Shown here one piece after another: positions 12,204-23,214 of a DNA stretch of 64,000 bases. The DNA comes from Pilaira anomala (lineage: Eukaryota; Mucoromycota; Mucoromycetes; Mucorales; Mucoraceae): assembly GCA_025716855.1 (NCBI GenBank), contig JAIXMQ010000017.1, forward strand, positions 62,001 to 126,000, read 5' to 3'. The stretch's first letter is position 1, and each line of letters opens with the position of its first letter. The translations under genes and the position numbers were made by a program. The notes beneath the pieces are model-generated. The model was not told where the DNA came from. It saw only the letters and a program-made list of their open reading frames with translations, and made no database searches.

Positions 12204-14249
12204 TTAAAAAGTAGTCAACTTTTCAGTTGGTGGGGTTCTTTTATTATCCGATGGTTGAGCTTGTTGGTAATGGGTAGGTAATGCTGGAACAGCAAACACA
12301 TGCTCAGTTTTGATGGTTGGTGAAGTAGGTGAAGTAGGTGTTTGAGGAGATCCTGGTGCAGATGTTGGTGAGGTGGGTAAAGCAGATCGTGCTTGTGCTT
12401 GAGCTTCCAATTTTAATCTCTTTGCTTCTTCCTTCATCTTTCTCTTCTCCAACTGTTCTGCTTTCTTTGCCTCTGCTTCGGCCTTCTTAGCTTCTGCTTC
12501 TGCTTTCTTTGCTCTAGCTTTAGCTTCAATTTCTATTTTGAAAAAAAATCTTGGTTAGTTCCAAATATTTATATATATATATATATATATTTTACCTTCT
12601 TGTGCTTTCTTATGTTGATCATTAATATTCTGTTGAAATTCAGTAGCTGCATTAAAATCAAGCATTTGTGTCTTTTGAGATCTTTGTAAGCCTTTTGGAA
12701 GTTGTGAAGGAGGTGTAGATTTTTGAATACCACCACCAGCTCTACTTTGCAATCCAGATCTTGGTCCTGGCTTTGGTTTTTGAATAAAAAGACCACTTCC
12801 ACCAGCTGGAGTTGGTCTGGCCGGTCTTTTTGTATACAACGAAGCAGTAGCAGCAGCAGGGATTGATCCCAATGAGTGACTTCTGGGTGGAGTAGGATAG
12901 GTGAATGGATTGGGTGCAGCATGGGTAGGTGAGACAATGGTACGTTTTGATTTACTTTGTAATTCAGCTCCCGCTCTCTTTTGTGCTACAAACTGTGCTT
13001 GCTGTGCTTCTTGTTGCTGTGCTCTGTCTTCAGTCTCGACAAGTTCTTTGAATCGACGGTGTCTGGCATCAGAAGAAATAATATCCGCTGCATTGTTTGT
13101 TAATTTGAAATGAGGCTTATGAGTTGAATTGAAATTAGTATAATTGGTTGAAACGTAGGGTGGCGTAGTACGTGCTCCTAATTGTAAAATCGTGTCTTCC
13201 AAAGGGTGAAAGTTGAAACCGTTGTTCTTGACTTATAGAATAGATGTGATTTAATATACTTTTTATCATAAAATAATTTTTTTTTTTCACTTACTCGATG
13301 CACCAATATTTCCTAGCAACGATCTGAAATCGGTTGACCATGTATCAATATTTAAATCAAAAGATTGACTCTCTGGATAACGTTGAAGTATAGTGGCAGT
13401 AGTTCGAACGAAATCATCCTTGTCATTTAAAGCCATTTGTAATACCTAATGAGTGTTGTTAGTCTATTGTCTTCTATTATTTCTTTCTCTTTGTCTTTCT
13501 CTTTCGTTTATATATATGTGTATGTGAGTTAAAAAAAAAAAAAAACATAATGCACGTATGTCACTTTTTTTTTTTTTTTTAAGTGGAATTTTTTTTTCTT
13601 GTCCTACGCCAGTTTTTTTTATTTTTATTTTTATTATTATCCCTCCTCCATCATTCACACTGAAAAACATCCATCACCAAATATAAAAAAAAAAAACAGG
13701 TAAATCTTTTTATATACACTGAACACACACACTCATATTGAAGTAATTAATTATGTCACGGAAATTTAATAATAAAAACAGGAATATATATATATACATG
13801 TAAATAAAATAATAAACAGGCTATATATATATATATATATATAATACATATATTATTTTGGATATTACACACATACACACATAGAGATAGAGATAGAGAT
13901 AGATAGAGAGAGAGAGAAAGAGAAAGAGAAAGAGTTATGTCCCTAATACTATTTCTTTTGTACGAAAAAGAAATAATACTAAAAAATAAAAAAAATAAAA
14001 TAAAAAAAAACACGTTACCTTGTTTAATCCTTCACCAAGAGATAAAAAATCATTTTTTTTCATGTAAACAACAGATAAAATAATAGCTTGTCTGATTTTT
14101 GTCTCAAATTGTTGGAAATGATCCACAATAATATACATCACATCCTCTGTTAAACTCTTTGCGATAGAGGAGCTGCTCCAACCAGGTGCACTTAATTCAC
14201 TATGAAGCCAAGTCCGAATTCCATCCGTAGTATTTCTTTCAAACGCCAT
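12204..14249 (-). CDS. NELF-A-like protein (negative elongation factor subunit A)
   Basis: On the minus strand, exons 14249-14019, 13445-13295, 13231-12596 and 12532-12204 join in frame to 448 aa. In animals NELF-A binds RNA polymerase II with NELF-B, C/D and E and holds it in promoter-proximal pause. The first about 190 residues follow the animal NELF-A N-terminal (HDAg-like) domain: TWLHSEL (13-19), SIAKSL, EGLNKVLQMAL crossing intron 1, then an acidic DKDDFV, ILQRYPES, LGARTTPPYVS and a conserved HFKL. A low-complexity middle follows (AQ-rich, basic, TP/SP motifs), then an Ala/Lys/Glu-rich predicted coiled coil (about 355-405) and a Pro/Ser/Thr tail. The C-terminal part of animal NELF-A is not evident. 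Intron 1 is unusually long (573 bp). The family call rests on my reading of motif order and has not been tested by alignment. Confidence 0.72.
13446..14018 (-). other. 573-bp intron packed with microsatellites
   Basis: Intron 1 of the NELF-A-like gene is five to ten times longer than the other introns here. It carries a TA run (about 13820-13842), an ACAC stretch (about 13866-13881), a GAGATA/GAGA tract (about 13882-13935) and A or T homopolymers. Donor and acceptor on the minus strand are GTAACG and TTAG. Confidence 0.6.
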
Positions 14250-14437
14250 TTTATATTTCTTGATTTTTCTGGGGGGGAAGTAGGGGGGTTTTTTTTTTTT
14301 ATAAAAAAATAATAAAAAAAAAATAATAAAGAAAAAAAAAAGATAAAAATCATGAAAAAAGCAGCTATTTATATTTATTTTTTTCTCATAAAAAAAAAAA
14401 AAAAAAAAAAACTTTCACTGTCACACATACAATACGG

Positions 14438-15835
14438 TCACAAGAAACCTTTAATAAAACAAACTTGATCTGATTCATCAAAGCATTGATGTCCTAATTC
14501 TTTTGCTTGTTCAAAAGTATATAAATGATCTCTTCTGTTCCAATCCTGTATATCAAATGAAATCGATTCAGATTCTTTTAAATAAATCATACGAATTTCC
14601 TCTTCATTTAGTTCTTCATTGATTGGTTGTTCAAATTCGGTCACGAGTGCCAAATTATGAATGATGATATTATTGTTGTTGTTGTTATTGGATACCATTA
14701 ATAAAGTGGGTATAAATTCTTGATTCACTAATAATCGTGTGGTTGAAATATACAATAGTTTTAATCGACTTAGTTCCTTTGCGAAACAAGTCCAAACTGA
14801 ACTAGGTACATGACAAGGTAATCTTTCATATTCTTTTGATAATGGATAATATCTTCGAAATGCTAAAGAAAGTGTCGTCAACTGGCTTAATTGTTGAATG
14901 GATTCAATGGATGCTTTCACATGAATTGGGTTGAGTTCATGTAATACGATGGCTAATTTTTCTAGTCTAGGAGACCAAGTTGTAATCAATTGTAATAAAG
15001 AATATGAAATCGAATCAGTCAAGGCCAAATTGGTTAAATTTCCTTTGATAAAGAGTGATTCATAAATAGTAGTTGGTATAGGAGTTGAATTTATATTTTG
15101 GTAATGAAATGGATGAATGAATTGAGTTGTATCTAATAAATGTGTATTACTTGATTTCGTTGCTATGGAAGGTTCAATCAAGACTTGTTGAATTAATAAA
15201 CTTTTTAAACAAACCAGTTGTTTTACTATATTTGCTAACGTTTCTTCTTTAATTGTACATTCGATCAAGGTTAAACTCGTTAAAGGTGGATTAAATCGAT
15301 AAATAGACTTGAAATCATCAAAAGTGTCACGACAATTGTTTAGATAGAGTTCATTTAGATTAGAACAATATTCAATAAAATAAGAAAGTCCATATTGTTT
15401 TGTTCTTGCCTTTGGATGAAAATCGATTTTTAAAGCACTTAATCGACTTACAAGTTGTGCCATCAATTTTGAATTATTTAAATCATAGTGTGATCCATTC
15501 GTTAAATCTCTACTGAGAGAACGTACATATTCACCTAAATAATGTTCTTGTTGAAATAATGCCTTCTTTGATAATATATCAGTTGCCATCTGAATCATTG
15601 CATTTGAACTCTTTTCATCATCTTCACGGGGTAAAATAAATTCTTTATGTCTCCATAAAAAGGGTGCCACTACTACATAAAGTTGTTTACAACAAAGTCC
15701 TAATGATTTTAATTCAACGTAATTGTATTCTGGATAACGCCAACCATGAAATTGATTCTCTTTTTCTTTATCAATTATACAAGCCAACTGAATAATGTAT
15801 TCTAATATTTCTATAGGTAAAGATATAAAGGTCAT
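14438..15835 (-). CDS. F-box protein with leucine-rich C-terminal region
   Basis: A single exon of 465 aa. Residues about 3-45 form an F-box: LPIEILEYIIQLA is followed by CCKQLYVVVAPFLWR. F-box proteins link a substrate to the SCF ubiquitin ligase through Skp1. The remainder is rich in spaced Leu/Ile (for example LTSLTLIECTI, LTNLALTDS, LEKLAIVL, LTTLSLAF), consistent with irregular leucine-rich repeats. An Asn run (near residue 383) comes from an AAC/AAT repeat. The gene lies 96 bp downstream of the ICMT gene on the same strand. Its substrate is unknown; such genes form large divergent families in Mucorales. Confidence 0.8.
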   Translation of the reverse strand: MTFISLPIEILEYIIQLACIIDKEKENQFHGWRYPEYNYVELKSLGLCCKQLYVVVAPFLWRHKEFILPREDDEKSSNAMIQMATDILSKKALFQQEHYLGEYVRSLSRDLTNGSHYDLNNSKLMAQLVSRLSALKIDFHPKARTKQYGLSYFIEYCSNLNELYLNNCRDTFDDFKSIYRFNPPLTSLTLIECTIKEETLANIVKQLVCLKSLLIQQVLIEPSIATKSSNTHLLDTTQFIHPFHYQNINSTPIPTTIYESLFIKGNLTNLALTDSISYSLLQLITTWSPRLEKLAIVLHELNPIHVKASIESIQQLSQLTTLSLAFRRYYPLSKEYERLPCHVPSSVWTCFAKELSRLKLLYISTTRLLVNQEFIPTLLMVSNNNNNNNIIIHNLALVTEFEQPINEELNEEEIRMIYLKESESISFDIQDWNRRDHLYTFEQAKELGHQCFDESDQVCFIKGFL

Positions 15836-15931
15836 TTAATAAATAAATAAAAGAAAAAAAGAAAAAAGATTGCAAACTAAATCGTGAGAATAAGAGTCTA
15901 TATATAATAATAGATCACATGATGGTTTTAT

Positions 15932-16853
15932 TTATATAAACATGAGTGTACCAGTTTTTGCTTTATAATCCAACCATTCTTGACCAAAGAAACGATGTAA
16001 TGTATGTTCTTCATATTCAATTCGTTCTGAAAAGAACTTTTGAAGCCAATAAACAAATAATAAAAAACAAATGGGGTTCATCAACAACAATTGAACTCCA
16101 AGTGCCCACCAATAAAATCCAAAATAAGATGGATGACGCATAATACTATAAATACCGTGTTGAACAAGTACATGATCATTCTCTTTATAATCTACAATAT
16201 GATGTGAGAAATTATGTCGAGCTGAAAACATGGCAATTGTACGACATGCTTGACCCATCACGACCAATACCAGTCCTATTTAACGGTGTGTTAGAAATAT
16301 CTATTTTATATCATTCCTTTTTTTTTTTTTTTTTTTTACCAGCATAATTGATCCATCCAAACTTTTTCCAGCTTGGAAAGAAATAATATTCTATTAAAAA
16401 TTCTACTAGTGCTGCAGCATGTGCAGCATGATAATGAAGACTATGGTTGATCAAATAAGCTTTTTTTTATGTGAGCTTTCTATTTACATTTCATACACAC
16501 ACACACACACACATATATATATCAAACTTACAATCAAGTGAGAGCTTGTCTGAATTAAATAATGCAGTTGCAATATACTCCAAAAAATGAAATAAAGTCA
16601 AAGCTGCCAAAAAGATACCAAAATGAGGCATATCTGAATTACCCAATATAGCAAACATAATACCACCACTACATACCATGCCTAATAAAAATCCATACAC
16701 TGATATATTCTGAGGTGTATTTCTACCGTCAAATATACGAATCTCATCCTTGTTTTGTCGTTTTATAGTTGGCTTTTGTATTAAATGAATATTTGGATCA
16801 GAGTCATCTTCGTCTTTTAACCTTTGACGAATGTTTAAACCATGCGTTGTCAT
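15932..16853 (-). CDS. STE14: Isoprenylcysteine carboxyl methyltransferase (STE14/ICMT)
   Basis: Exons 16853-16532, 16459-16340 and 16275-15932 give 261 aa, between yeast Ste14 and human ICMT in length. This ER membrane enzyme methylates the C-terminal prenylcysteine of CAAX proteins such as Ras/Rho GTPases and fungal pheromones, using S-adenosylmethionine. Diagnostic segments are HFLEYIATALFN, then SYLINHSLHYHAAH across intron 1, GQACRTIAMFSARHNFSH, the cofactor-binding RHPSYFGFYWWALG, and the C-terminal RIEYEEHTLHRFFG...Y. Several hydrophobic helices are evident. The first intron ends in an unusual AAAAG acceptor. It diverges from IST1 over a 160-bp shared promoter. RHO1 in this window is a likely substrate. 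Confidence 0.93.
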
Positions 16854-17013
16854 CTTACAGAAAGAAAAGGAGAAGAAGAAGAGAGCAAGAAAGAAAAAAA
16901 AAATATTTTTTTAAAAAGTTAAAATCACGTGTTGTGGATATTTGTACCTTTTTTTTTACTTTTTCTCTTTTTTTTTTCTCTTTCTTCTTCTTCTTTTAAC
17001 TCAAAATCTCATC
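16854..17013. promoter_or_regulatory. Short bidirectional promoter with E-box
   Basis: The starts of ICMT (minus) and IST1 (plus) are only 160 bp apart. The gap contains TCACGTG (CACGTG at 16926-16931), the core bound by bHLH proteins such as Cbf1, Pho4 or SREBP, flanked by purine-rich and pyrimidine-rich tracts. That one site serves both genes is inference. Confidence 0.5.
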
Positions 17014-18006
17014 ATGTTTAATCCTACAAGACTTAAAGTACAATTAAAGCTCGCTATTAACAGACTCAAGATGTTGCAAGCCAAAAAGACTTCTTTAAAC
17101 CAACAAAACCGTAGAGAGATTGGTCAGTTATTAGAGAAAGGAAAAGAAGAAAGTGCTCGCATAAGAGTAGAACATATCATACGTGACGACTTATTTATTG
17201 AAGCCATGGAAAATCTTGAACTTTACTGTGATTTATTATTAGCTCGATTTGGTTTATTAGAGACTTACAAGTAAATAGAACATTTTTTTTTTTTAAATAC
17301 ACAGACTTAAAAAAAAATATTATTAGGAACTGTGAAGAGAGTATTGCTGAAGCAGTGAATACAATCATTTGGGCTGCTCCTCGTGTAGGTGAAGCAAAAG
17401 AGTTGGGTTTAGTAAGAGATCAATTAGCTTCCAAGTTTGGAAAGGAATTTATGATGCAAGCCTTAGAAAACGAAGACGAACGTGTTAATCCTAGAGTAAG
17501 TTCGTACATGTATATATATATATATATGTAGGTATCATTTTTTTTTAAGACTTTTAATTTTCGACCTAATATAGATTGTGATGAAACTTCAAGTCAATGC
17601 ACCTGATCCATTTTTAGTAGAACGTTACTTGGAAGAAATTGCAAGAGCCTATGATATTCCTTGGAGATCAAGTAGGTTAGAACATGAAGAAGAAGATGGT
17701 GAGGAAGAGTTATTAGATTTAGATGATCAAGATGATGATATGAGTGGAGGAGGAGGTCAAGCAGAGGTACATATCATATATATAAAATATATATATATAT
17801 ATATTTACTAAAATGGAATTTAAAAATTATAGTTATTACCTCCTCTTCAAAATGATCAAGATTTACTTGAAGAGACTAATCTTGATTTACCTCAAATCCC
17901 TACTAGTTCACCTTTAAAGAAACCTACGACGACTACGCCTGTAGTAGATGATCCAAATGACTTTGATGCTTTAGCAAGGCGTTTAGATGCCTTAAAACGA
18001 AAATAA
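17014..18006 (+). CDS. IST1: IST1-like ESCRT-III regulator
   Basis: Exons 17014-17270, 17327-17495, 17575-17766 and 17833-18006 give 263 aa. Ist1 binds Did2/CHMP1 and the AAA ATPase Vps4 on endosomes and helps regulate ESCRT-III disassembly. The N-terminal helical Ist1 domain (about 1-175) starts MFNPTRLKVQLKLAINRLKML and contains ENLELYCDLLLARFGL and IIWAAPRVGEAKEL. An acidic linker follows (EEEDGEEELLDLDDQDDD), and the protein ends in DFDALARRLDALKRK, a good MIT-interacting motif (MIM1, D/E-x-x-L-x-x-R-L-x-x-L-K/R) for Vps4. The start was chosen because the Ist1 domain begins there. The next gene follows after 150 bp on the same strand. Confidence 0.93.
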
Positions 18007-18156
18007 ATGGACTGCTTTTCTCTTTTTTTTTTTTTTTTTTTCTGGGCAAAAAAAAATATGTCATGAGTTTTTTATTTATAATTTTTTTTTTTTTTTCTCT
18101 CTCTCTCTCTTTCTCTTTTTCTCGTTCTTTTTGTTTGCCTCTCTTTCTTGAATGAA

Positions 18157-20431
18157 ATGACAGATAAACCTATGAATAATGTAACAAAAAAAGAAGAAGA
18201 AGGAGTGGTTGAAGTATTACCAGAAGTTATCGAAGCAAAGCAAGCGACAGTGACCGATGCTACTTTCAAGTCAACATCTGTTTCACTTATAGAAAAATTA
18301 CTTCAATTTTCTACACCTAGATTAGATGTCAAGATTGTCAATGTATTATTTCTCGAAGGTAAAAAAGAAATAACAACTTTGTAAGGCAAATAAAAAAAAA
18401 GAGGGAAAATGCTAAAAAGGAATATATGTGTAGGCATGATGGATATATTCATGTCACATGTAACACGACTTGATACAAGTCAACCCAAGATTGACTTAGA
18501 TCAATGTAGTTTTGAAGAAAAGATAAAGTATAGTAAACATAAGAGAGACATGGAAGATATGGACGCTTTAAAAAGATCGTATCATGCTATGGAATTTTTA
18601 TCGGGTACCACAGCCAATCATCTTTGGATACAAAATGCGAAATTTTATGATATTGGTTGGTAGAGTTTTTAATAATGCAAAAAAAAAAAAAAACTAAATG
18701 TTGACCCAATTTTTTTTTTAGTGAATCATTTGTTTGATATATTCTTACCAAATTCAAATGGTAATTTTAATCATTTTTTCAAGATATTTCAACACTTGAT
18801 AAGAAGACATCCTTGTGATATGTTGGATGTGGTGATCATGCGAAATAATGCTTCCATTTTATTCAATTATTTATTACCTTATTTAACTGAAAGTCCCATC
18901 ATGGATGCTATCCTAAGTATCATCTTTATCCGAGACATTAATCCTGAAACAAAAGAAGATCGTGAAAAATCTCATATCAAATTACAAGAATTGGGCTTTT
19001 TGGAATGGATTGTGGATGCGATGAAAGTAAAAGGATTTCCAGAGTATGTTGTCGCTGCTCAAGAATTCTTTTTACGTGTAATTGAAGAAGCTTCTCAAGT
19101 AGATAATGGTGATTACCTTTTCAAGTCATTAAAAACTGATAAAGGCATTGAAATCATGGAAACACTTGTCAAAGTGAGATATACATATATATATATATAT
19201 TTTTGTATTGTTAACGTACGTAAACTTACCTTCTCTCTCTCTCTCTCTTTAAAAGCAAGTGATTGATAACCCTCCTTCCGAAGAAAGAGAACGTACGATT
19301 AATATTATCAAATTGTTGGTGAAAAGTGGCATGTTAACTACGAGAGCTTCTTCCATGTCGCAACCTGTACAAGGTCCATTGTATTATATCTCTCTAAGAT
19401 CTCAAGATTTACTTGTAAAACATATTCGTGAATTCTGTACCTTATTCGCTAAAGACCGACAGTCTTCCAACACACGAGTGTAAGTAGTAATAATAGTAGT
19501 AGTAAAGATAATCATTTTACTTAACATTTTCATTACATATCTACAGTACACCTTTAACAACGTCAGATATGGATTTATTGGATATTATATATCAAACACT
19601 CTATAATACAAACGAAAAAACTCAGATGCTGGCATCTACACCTTTTGCATTCTGGAAAATACTAGTCAACTCATTTTTCGAAAAGTCATCCAGTAATATT
19701 TATCACACTTTATTTTATAGAATTGTCTGTTTGACATTATCCATTAATTATGAACCGACCTTGACCGTCTTGGTACGTAAGCAACATTTAATTACAAGAT
19801 TAATAGACACATACGAAGACAAACAACATGTTACAGAGACAAGAGGGTTTATCTTGTTAATCTTGAATCAATTACGTCTCATGGCTGATGCTCGTCATTC
19901 TCCTTTAATATCAAGGACGATCTCTTTTCATCCTCGCTTTCATGAATTCTTACCCACCCTAAGATCACATACCCTGGCTCAATTAGAACCTATCTATAAT
20001 TGGAAATTGGAAGCTTGTCCGAGACCACCTGCTCATCTGGGTCCTACACCGCCTATTCAAGCCGTTCATTTCTCTCCTTATGCTGGTACACTTACTTTGA
20101 TGTCAAATGCTAACGATCATGATGAAGCCTCGGGTATTGATTTAGGAAGTGACTGTAAGTCCCTTTTTTTTTTCTTTCTTGTTTGTTTGTTTTACTCATT
20201 TTATTATTATTAGTTGCTTATTGCCTAGGATTTAAAGAAGGTCCAAAAGGTACGGAAACACCTTATGAATACTTATCTCGAAGGAATTCAGATTACTCTT
20301 CACAATCAAATACCGATACTGGCTTCCCAATGGATATCATTTGGGGTGAAAGTTTAACTGCTTCGGATGATGAATCCAGTAGTAGTTCCAAGAACAACAG
20401 CAATAAAAAGAAGAAGAAGAAGAAGCATTAA
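18157..20431 (+). CDS. SAPS-domain protein (SIT4/PP6 phosphatase regulatory subunit)
   Basis: Exons 18157-18358, 18434-18655, 18722-19173, 19256-19479, 19547-20154 and 20214-20431 give 641 aa. SAPS proteins bind the PP2A-like phosphatase Sit4/PP6 and direct it in cell-cycle and TOR signalling. The SAPS pattern is spread over the helical-repeat core: HLFDIFLPN, HFFKIFQHLIRRHPCDML, a segment ending PIMDAILSIIF, LQELGFLEWIVDAM, PEYVVAAQEFFLRVIEEAS, and SSSNIYHTLFYRIVCL matching the family's late 'NxxH' block. It is shorter than yeast Sap155/190 and lacks their long N-terminus. The acidic/Ser tail ends in a Lys run. The second intron uses a weak GTTGGT donor, the only one that keeps frame. Divergent member; family call moderately firm. 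Confidence 0.72.
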
Positions 20432-20562
20432 AAAAAATGTGACTTGTAGCGCGCTTATTTAAAATAAAATTATTTTTTTGTGATTTAAACAACAATTGTT
20501 TTTTGTTTTGTTTTTTTTTACTACATCTTTTCTTTTTTTTTCTCTTTTATAAAATATATATA

Positions 20563-20675
20563 ATGTACAGTGATTCTGATGATGAAGGATATGATTGTCC
20601 TCTTTGTATGGAGGAATTGGATATTGCCGACAAAAACTTTAGACCTTGTCCTTGTGGATATAAAGTAAACAAAAA

Positions 20676-20706
<31 letters not shown>

Positions 20707-22684
20707 CATATATTTGTTGTCTCTTTATCTTACACACTCTTCTTTCAGATCTGTCGTTTCTGTTGGCATCATATTCGTGAAAACTTAAACGGTCGCTGTC
20801 CTGCTTGGTACTAATAAATCAATATCTTATTTTATTGTAATTAACTCCCTCAAAACTAAATTAGCCGTAGAGAATATTCTGATCAAAACGCTGAATTTGA
20901 GCCCATTAGTGCTGATGAGTAACGTACTTTATATATATAAAATGAGAAAAGACTATTTCCTTTTAACATATATCTATAGAATTCAACGTATCAGAAGAGA
21001 GAAAAAAGAAAAGGAACGACAACAAAAAGATATGGAAACTGCTAATAGACGCCATTTAGCTAATATGAGGGTCGTTCAAAAGAATTTAGTTTATATTATT
21101 GGTCTTCATCCTAAACTAGCCACTGAAGAAGTAAGCTTTACCCTTTTTTTTTTAAAAAAAAAAACCATTGTTTTCTCATGCTTCTTAAAAGATTATTAGA
21201 TCACCTGATTATTTTGGTCAATTTGGTAAAATTGCAAAGATTGTAATTAACAAGAGACAGATTGCACCTACTTCACTTGCCAATGGTGCTACTTCTATGC
21301 AACCCAGTGCTGCTGTCTATGTTACTTATCAAAGAAAAGAAGATGCTGGTAAAGCAATTCATGCAGTAGATGGTAGTGTCATGGCTGGTAGAATATTAAG
21401 GTAATAAAAGTATTTATATTCATTAAAATATTGATAATAATCTTTTTTTTTTGTTTGTTTGTTATAGAGCATCTTATGGTACAACAAAGTATTGTACTTA
21501 TTATCTTCGTAACATGACATGTCCCAATCCAAGTTGTTTATATTTACATGAACCTGGAGAAGATGCAGATACAATATCCAAAGAAGAATTAGCGACAGGG
21601 TAAAAAAAAAAACAACAACAAAAAAAATTAAACATGAGATTTTAATTTTATATACATTAGAAAACATCGTATGAGAGATCAAATGGGACACGATGATTCT
21701 GAAGGAGTAGATGAAGACGATTTAGAAGATTTAGAGGATGAAGAGGATGAAGAGTATTCATATCGTTCATCTTCATTTTCTAATTCTGATTTTCCTCCTC
21801 CTCCTGCTGCTTCTTCATCCAATAAAAAACCTTCAATCGAAGATGAACGTTCTGCATTACCACCTACTGCATCCTGGGGAAAATCAAGTACGCCCGGTAC
21901 TCCCGTGAATAAAAATACGGGTTTACCAGAAAGAGCATTAACTCCAGATACATTTGGTCCCCCCTTGGCTGTAGCTGTAGCTCAACAACAACAACAACAA
22001 CAAAATCATCAAAGACATCAATTATCTCCGTCTGCTTTAAAACGTAAATTAGATAAAAAGAAACGTAAAGAATTACTTCAAAAACAAAGAAGAGAAGAAG
22101 AGGAACTTGCAAATCATTTATCTTCACCTTCATCACCACCACCACCACCATCATCATCATCATCCACAGGAGGAGGAGGAGGAGTAGAAACATCATCATC
22201 ATCATCGATATCAGCAGCAGCAGCAGCAGCAACAACAACTAAAGCAACAACACCAAAATCATCAGAAAAAAGAGAGGAGGAAGAGGTATTAAAGTACGAT
22301 GGATTAGTTTCATTTGTATTAGGGGACGCATTTGAAGAAGTTTGTTCACCTACAAAGACAATCATACCAGAAGAAAAACCAGTAGGTGTAACTGGATTAT
22401 ATGAAGCATCTTCTTCAGATGAAGAAACACCTACTACACCACCCAATTCAATTGATATCAACCTATCTAAATTAAATTTAAATGATTCGATTTCTCCACT
22501 TGAGTATTTAACTCAAACCATACCAACGCCTACTTATCATGGTACTTTTAATCCTTTCTCTCATCAACTCTTGAGATCAAATACAAGTCCAAATAATAAC
22601 AATACCTCTACTACCACTAATTCAAATCCTTTATTTGATTCTCCTGTTCGTAAACATTCGAGATTTGGATTTGCTCAAGTTTAA
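20563..22684 (+). CDS. NOT4: NOT4/CNOT4, RING E3 ubiquitin ligase of the CCR4-NOT complex
   Basis: Seven exons (20563-20664, 20749-20807, 20865-20918, 20980-21130, 21192-21400, 21468-21599, 21661-22684) give 576 aa. NOT4 ubiquitinates ribosomal proteins and other targets and links translation quality control to mRNA decay. The N-terminal C4C4 RING (about 12-53) begins CPLCMEELD and ends CPACRREYS, split by introns. An Arg/Lys-rich helix and an RRM-like domain follow (VVQKNLVYIIGL; DYFGQFGKIAKIVI), then a C-x8-C-x4-C-x3-H zinc finger. The C-terminal half is low complexity, with Gln, Pro, Ser, Gly and Ala runs from trinucleotide repeats at 21986-22002 and 22131-22245. The 131-bp gap to the upstream gene implies a compact promoter. 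Confidence 0.95.
22131..22245 (+). repeat. Coding trinucleotide-repeat block in NOT4
   Basis: Consecutive CAC/CCA, TCA, GGA, TCA, GCA and ACA runs encode Pro, Ser, Gly, Ser, Ala and Thr tracts in the disordered C-terminal half of NOT4. The frame stays open, so the tract is tolerated and probably length-variable. Confidence 0.7.
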
Positions 22685-22863
22685 AAAAAACTCTTCACCT
22701 TAATAAAATTATTATCCTTTATATTTTTTTACCCCCCAGTCACAATAGTAGCATATTTTTTTTTTTTTTTGTATATATATATAATCTTTCCTCCTCTCTC
22801 TCTCTTTTTTTTTTCCATCTGTAAAAAAAAAAGAACAAAAAAAAGAACAAAATACTTGTAGTC

Positions 22864-23178
22864 ATGACAACCAACGAAGAAGAAAAGAGATGGAAGTTTG
22901 CACAATGCTTTGGAGATAAAGGAGATTCAGATGATATAACAGAAGGTACAAAAAAAAAAAAAAAAAGCTCAGTTACAAAAAAAAAAACAAGCGTGTATTT
23001 AATTCTATTCTATGATAAAAGCCGATATTATTTCAGCTGTAGAGTTTGATCATACAGGTGATTATTTAGCTACAGGGGATAAAGGTGGTCGAGTTGTCTT
23101 ATTTGAAAGAAACGATGGCGTAAAGTATTTCTACGTATATGTACAGTGAAGGAGGGGGGGAAACATGAAAATTGAATT

Positions 23179-23214
<36 letters not shown>

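Noticed and set aside
21864..22461. Minus-strand frames in NOT4 rich in Leu, Val, Asp or Met
   Set aside because: They come from trinucleotide repeats in the NOT4 coding strand and have no protein features.
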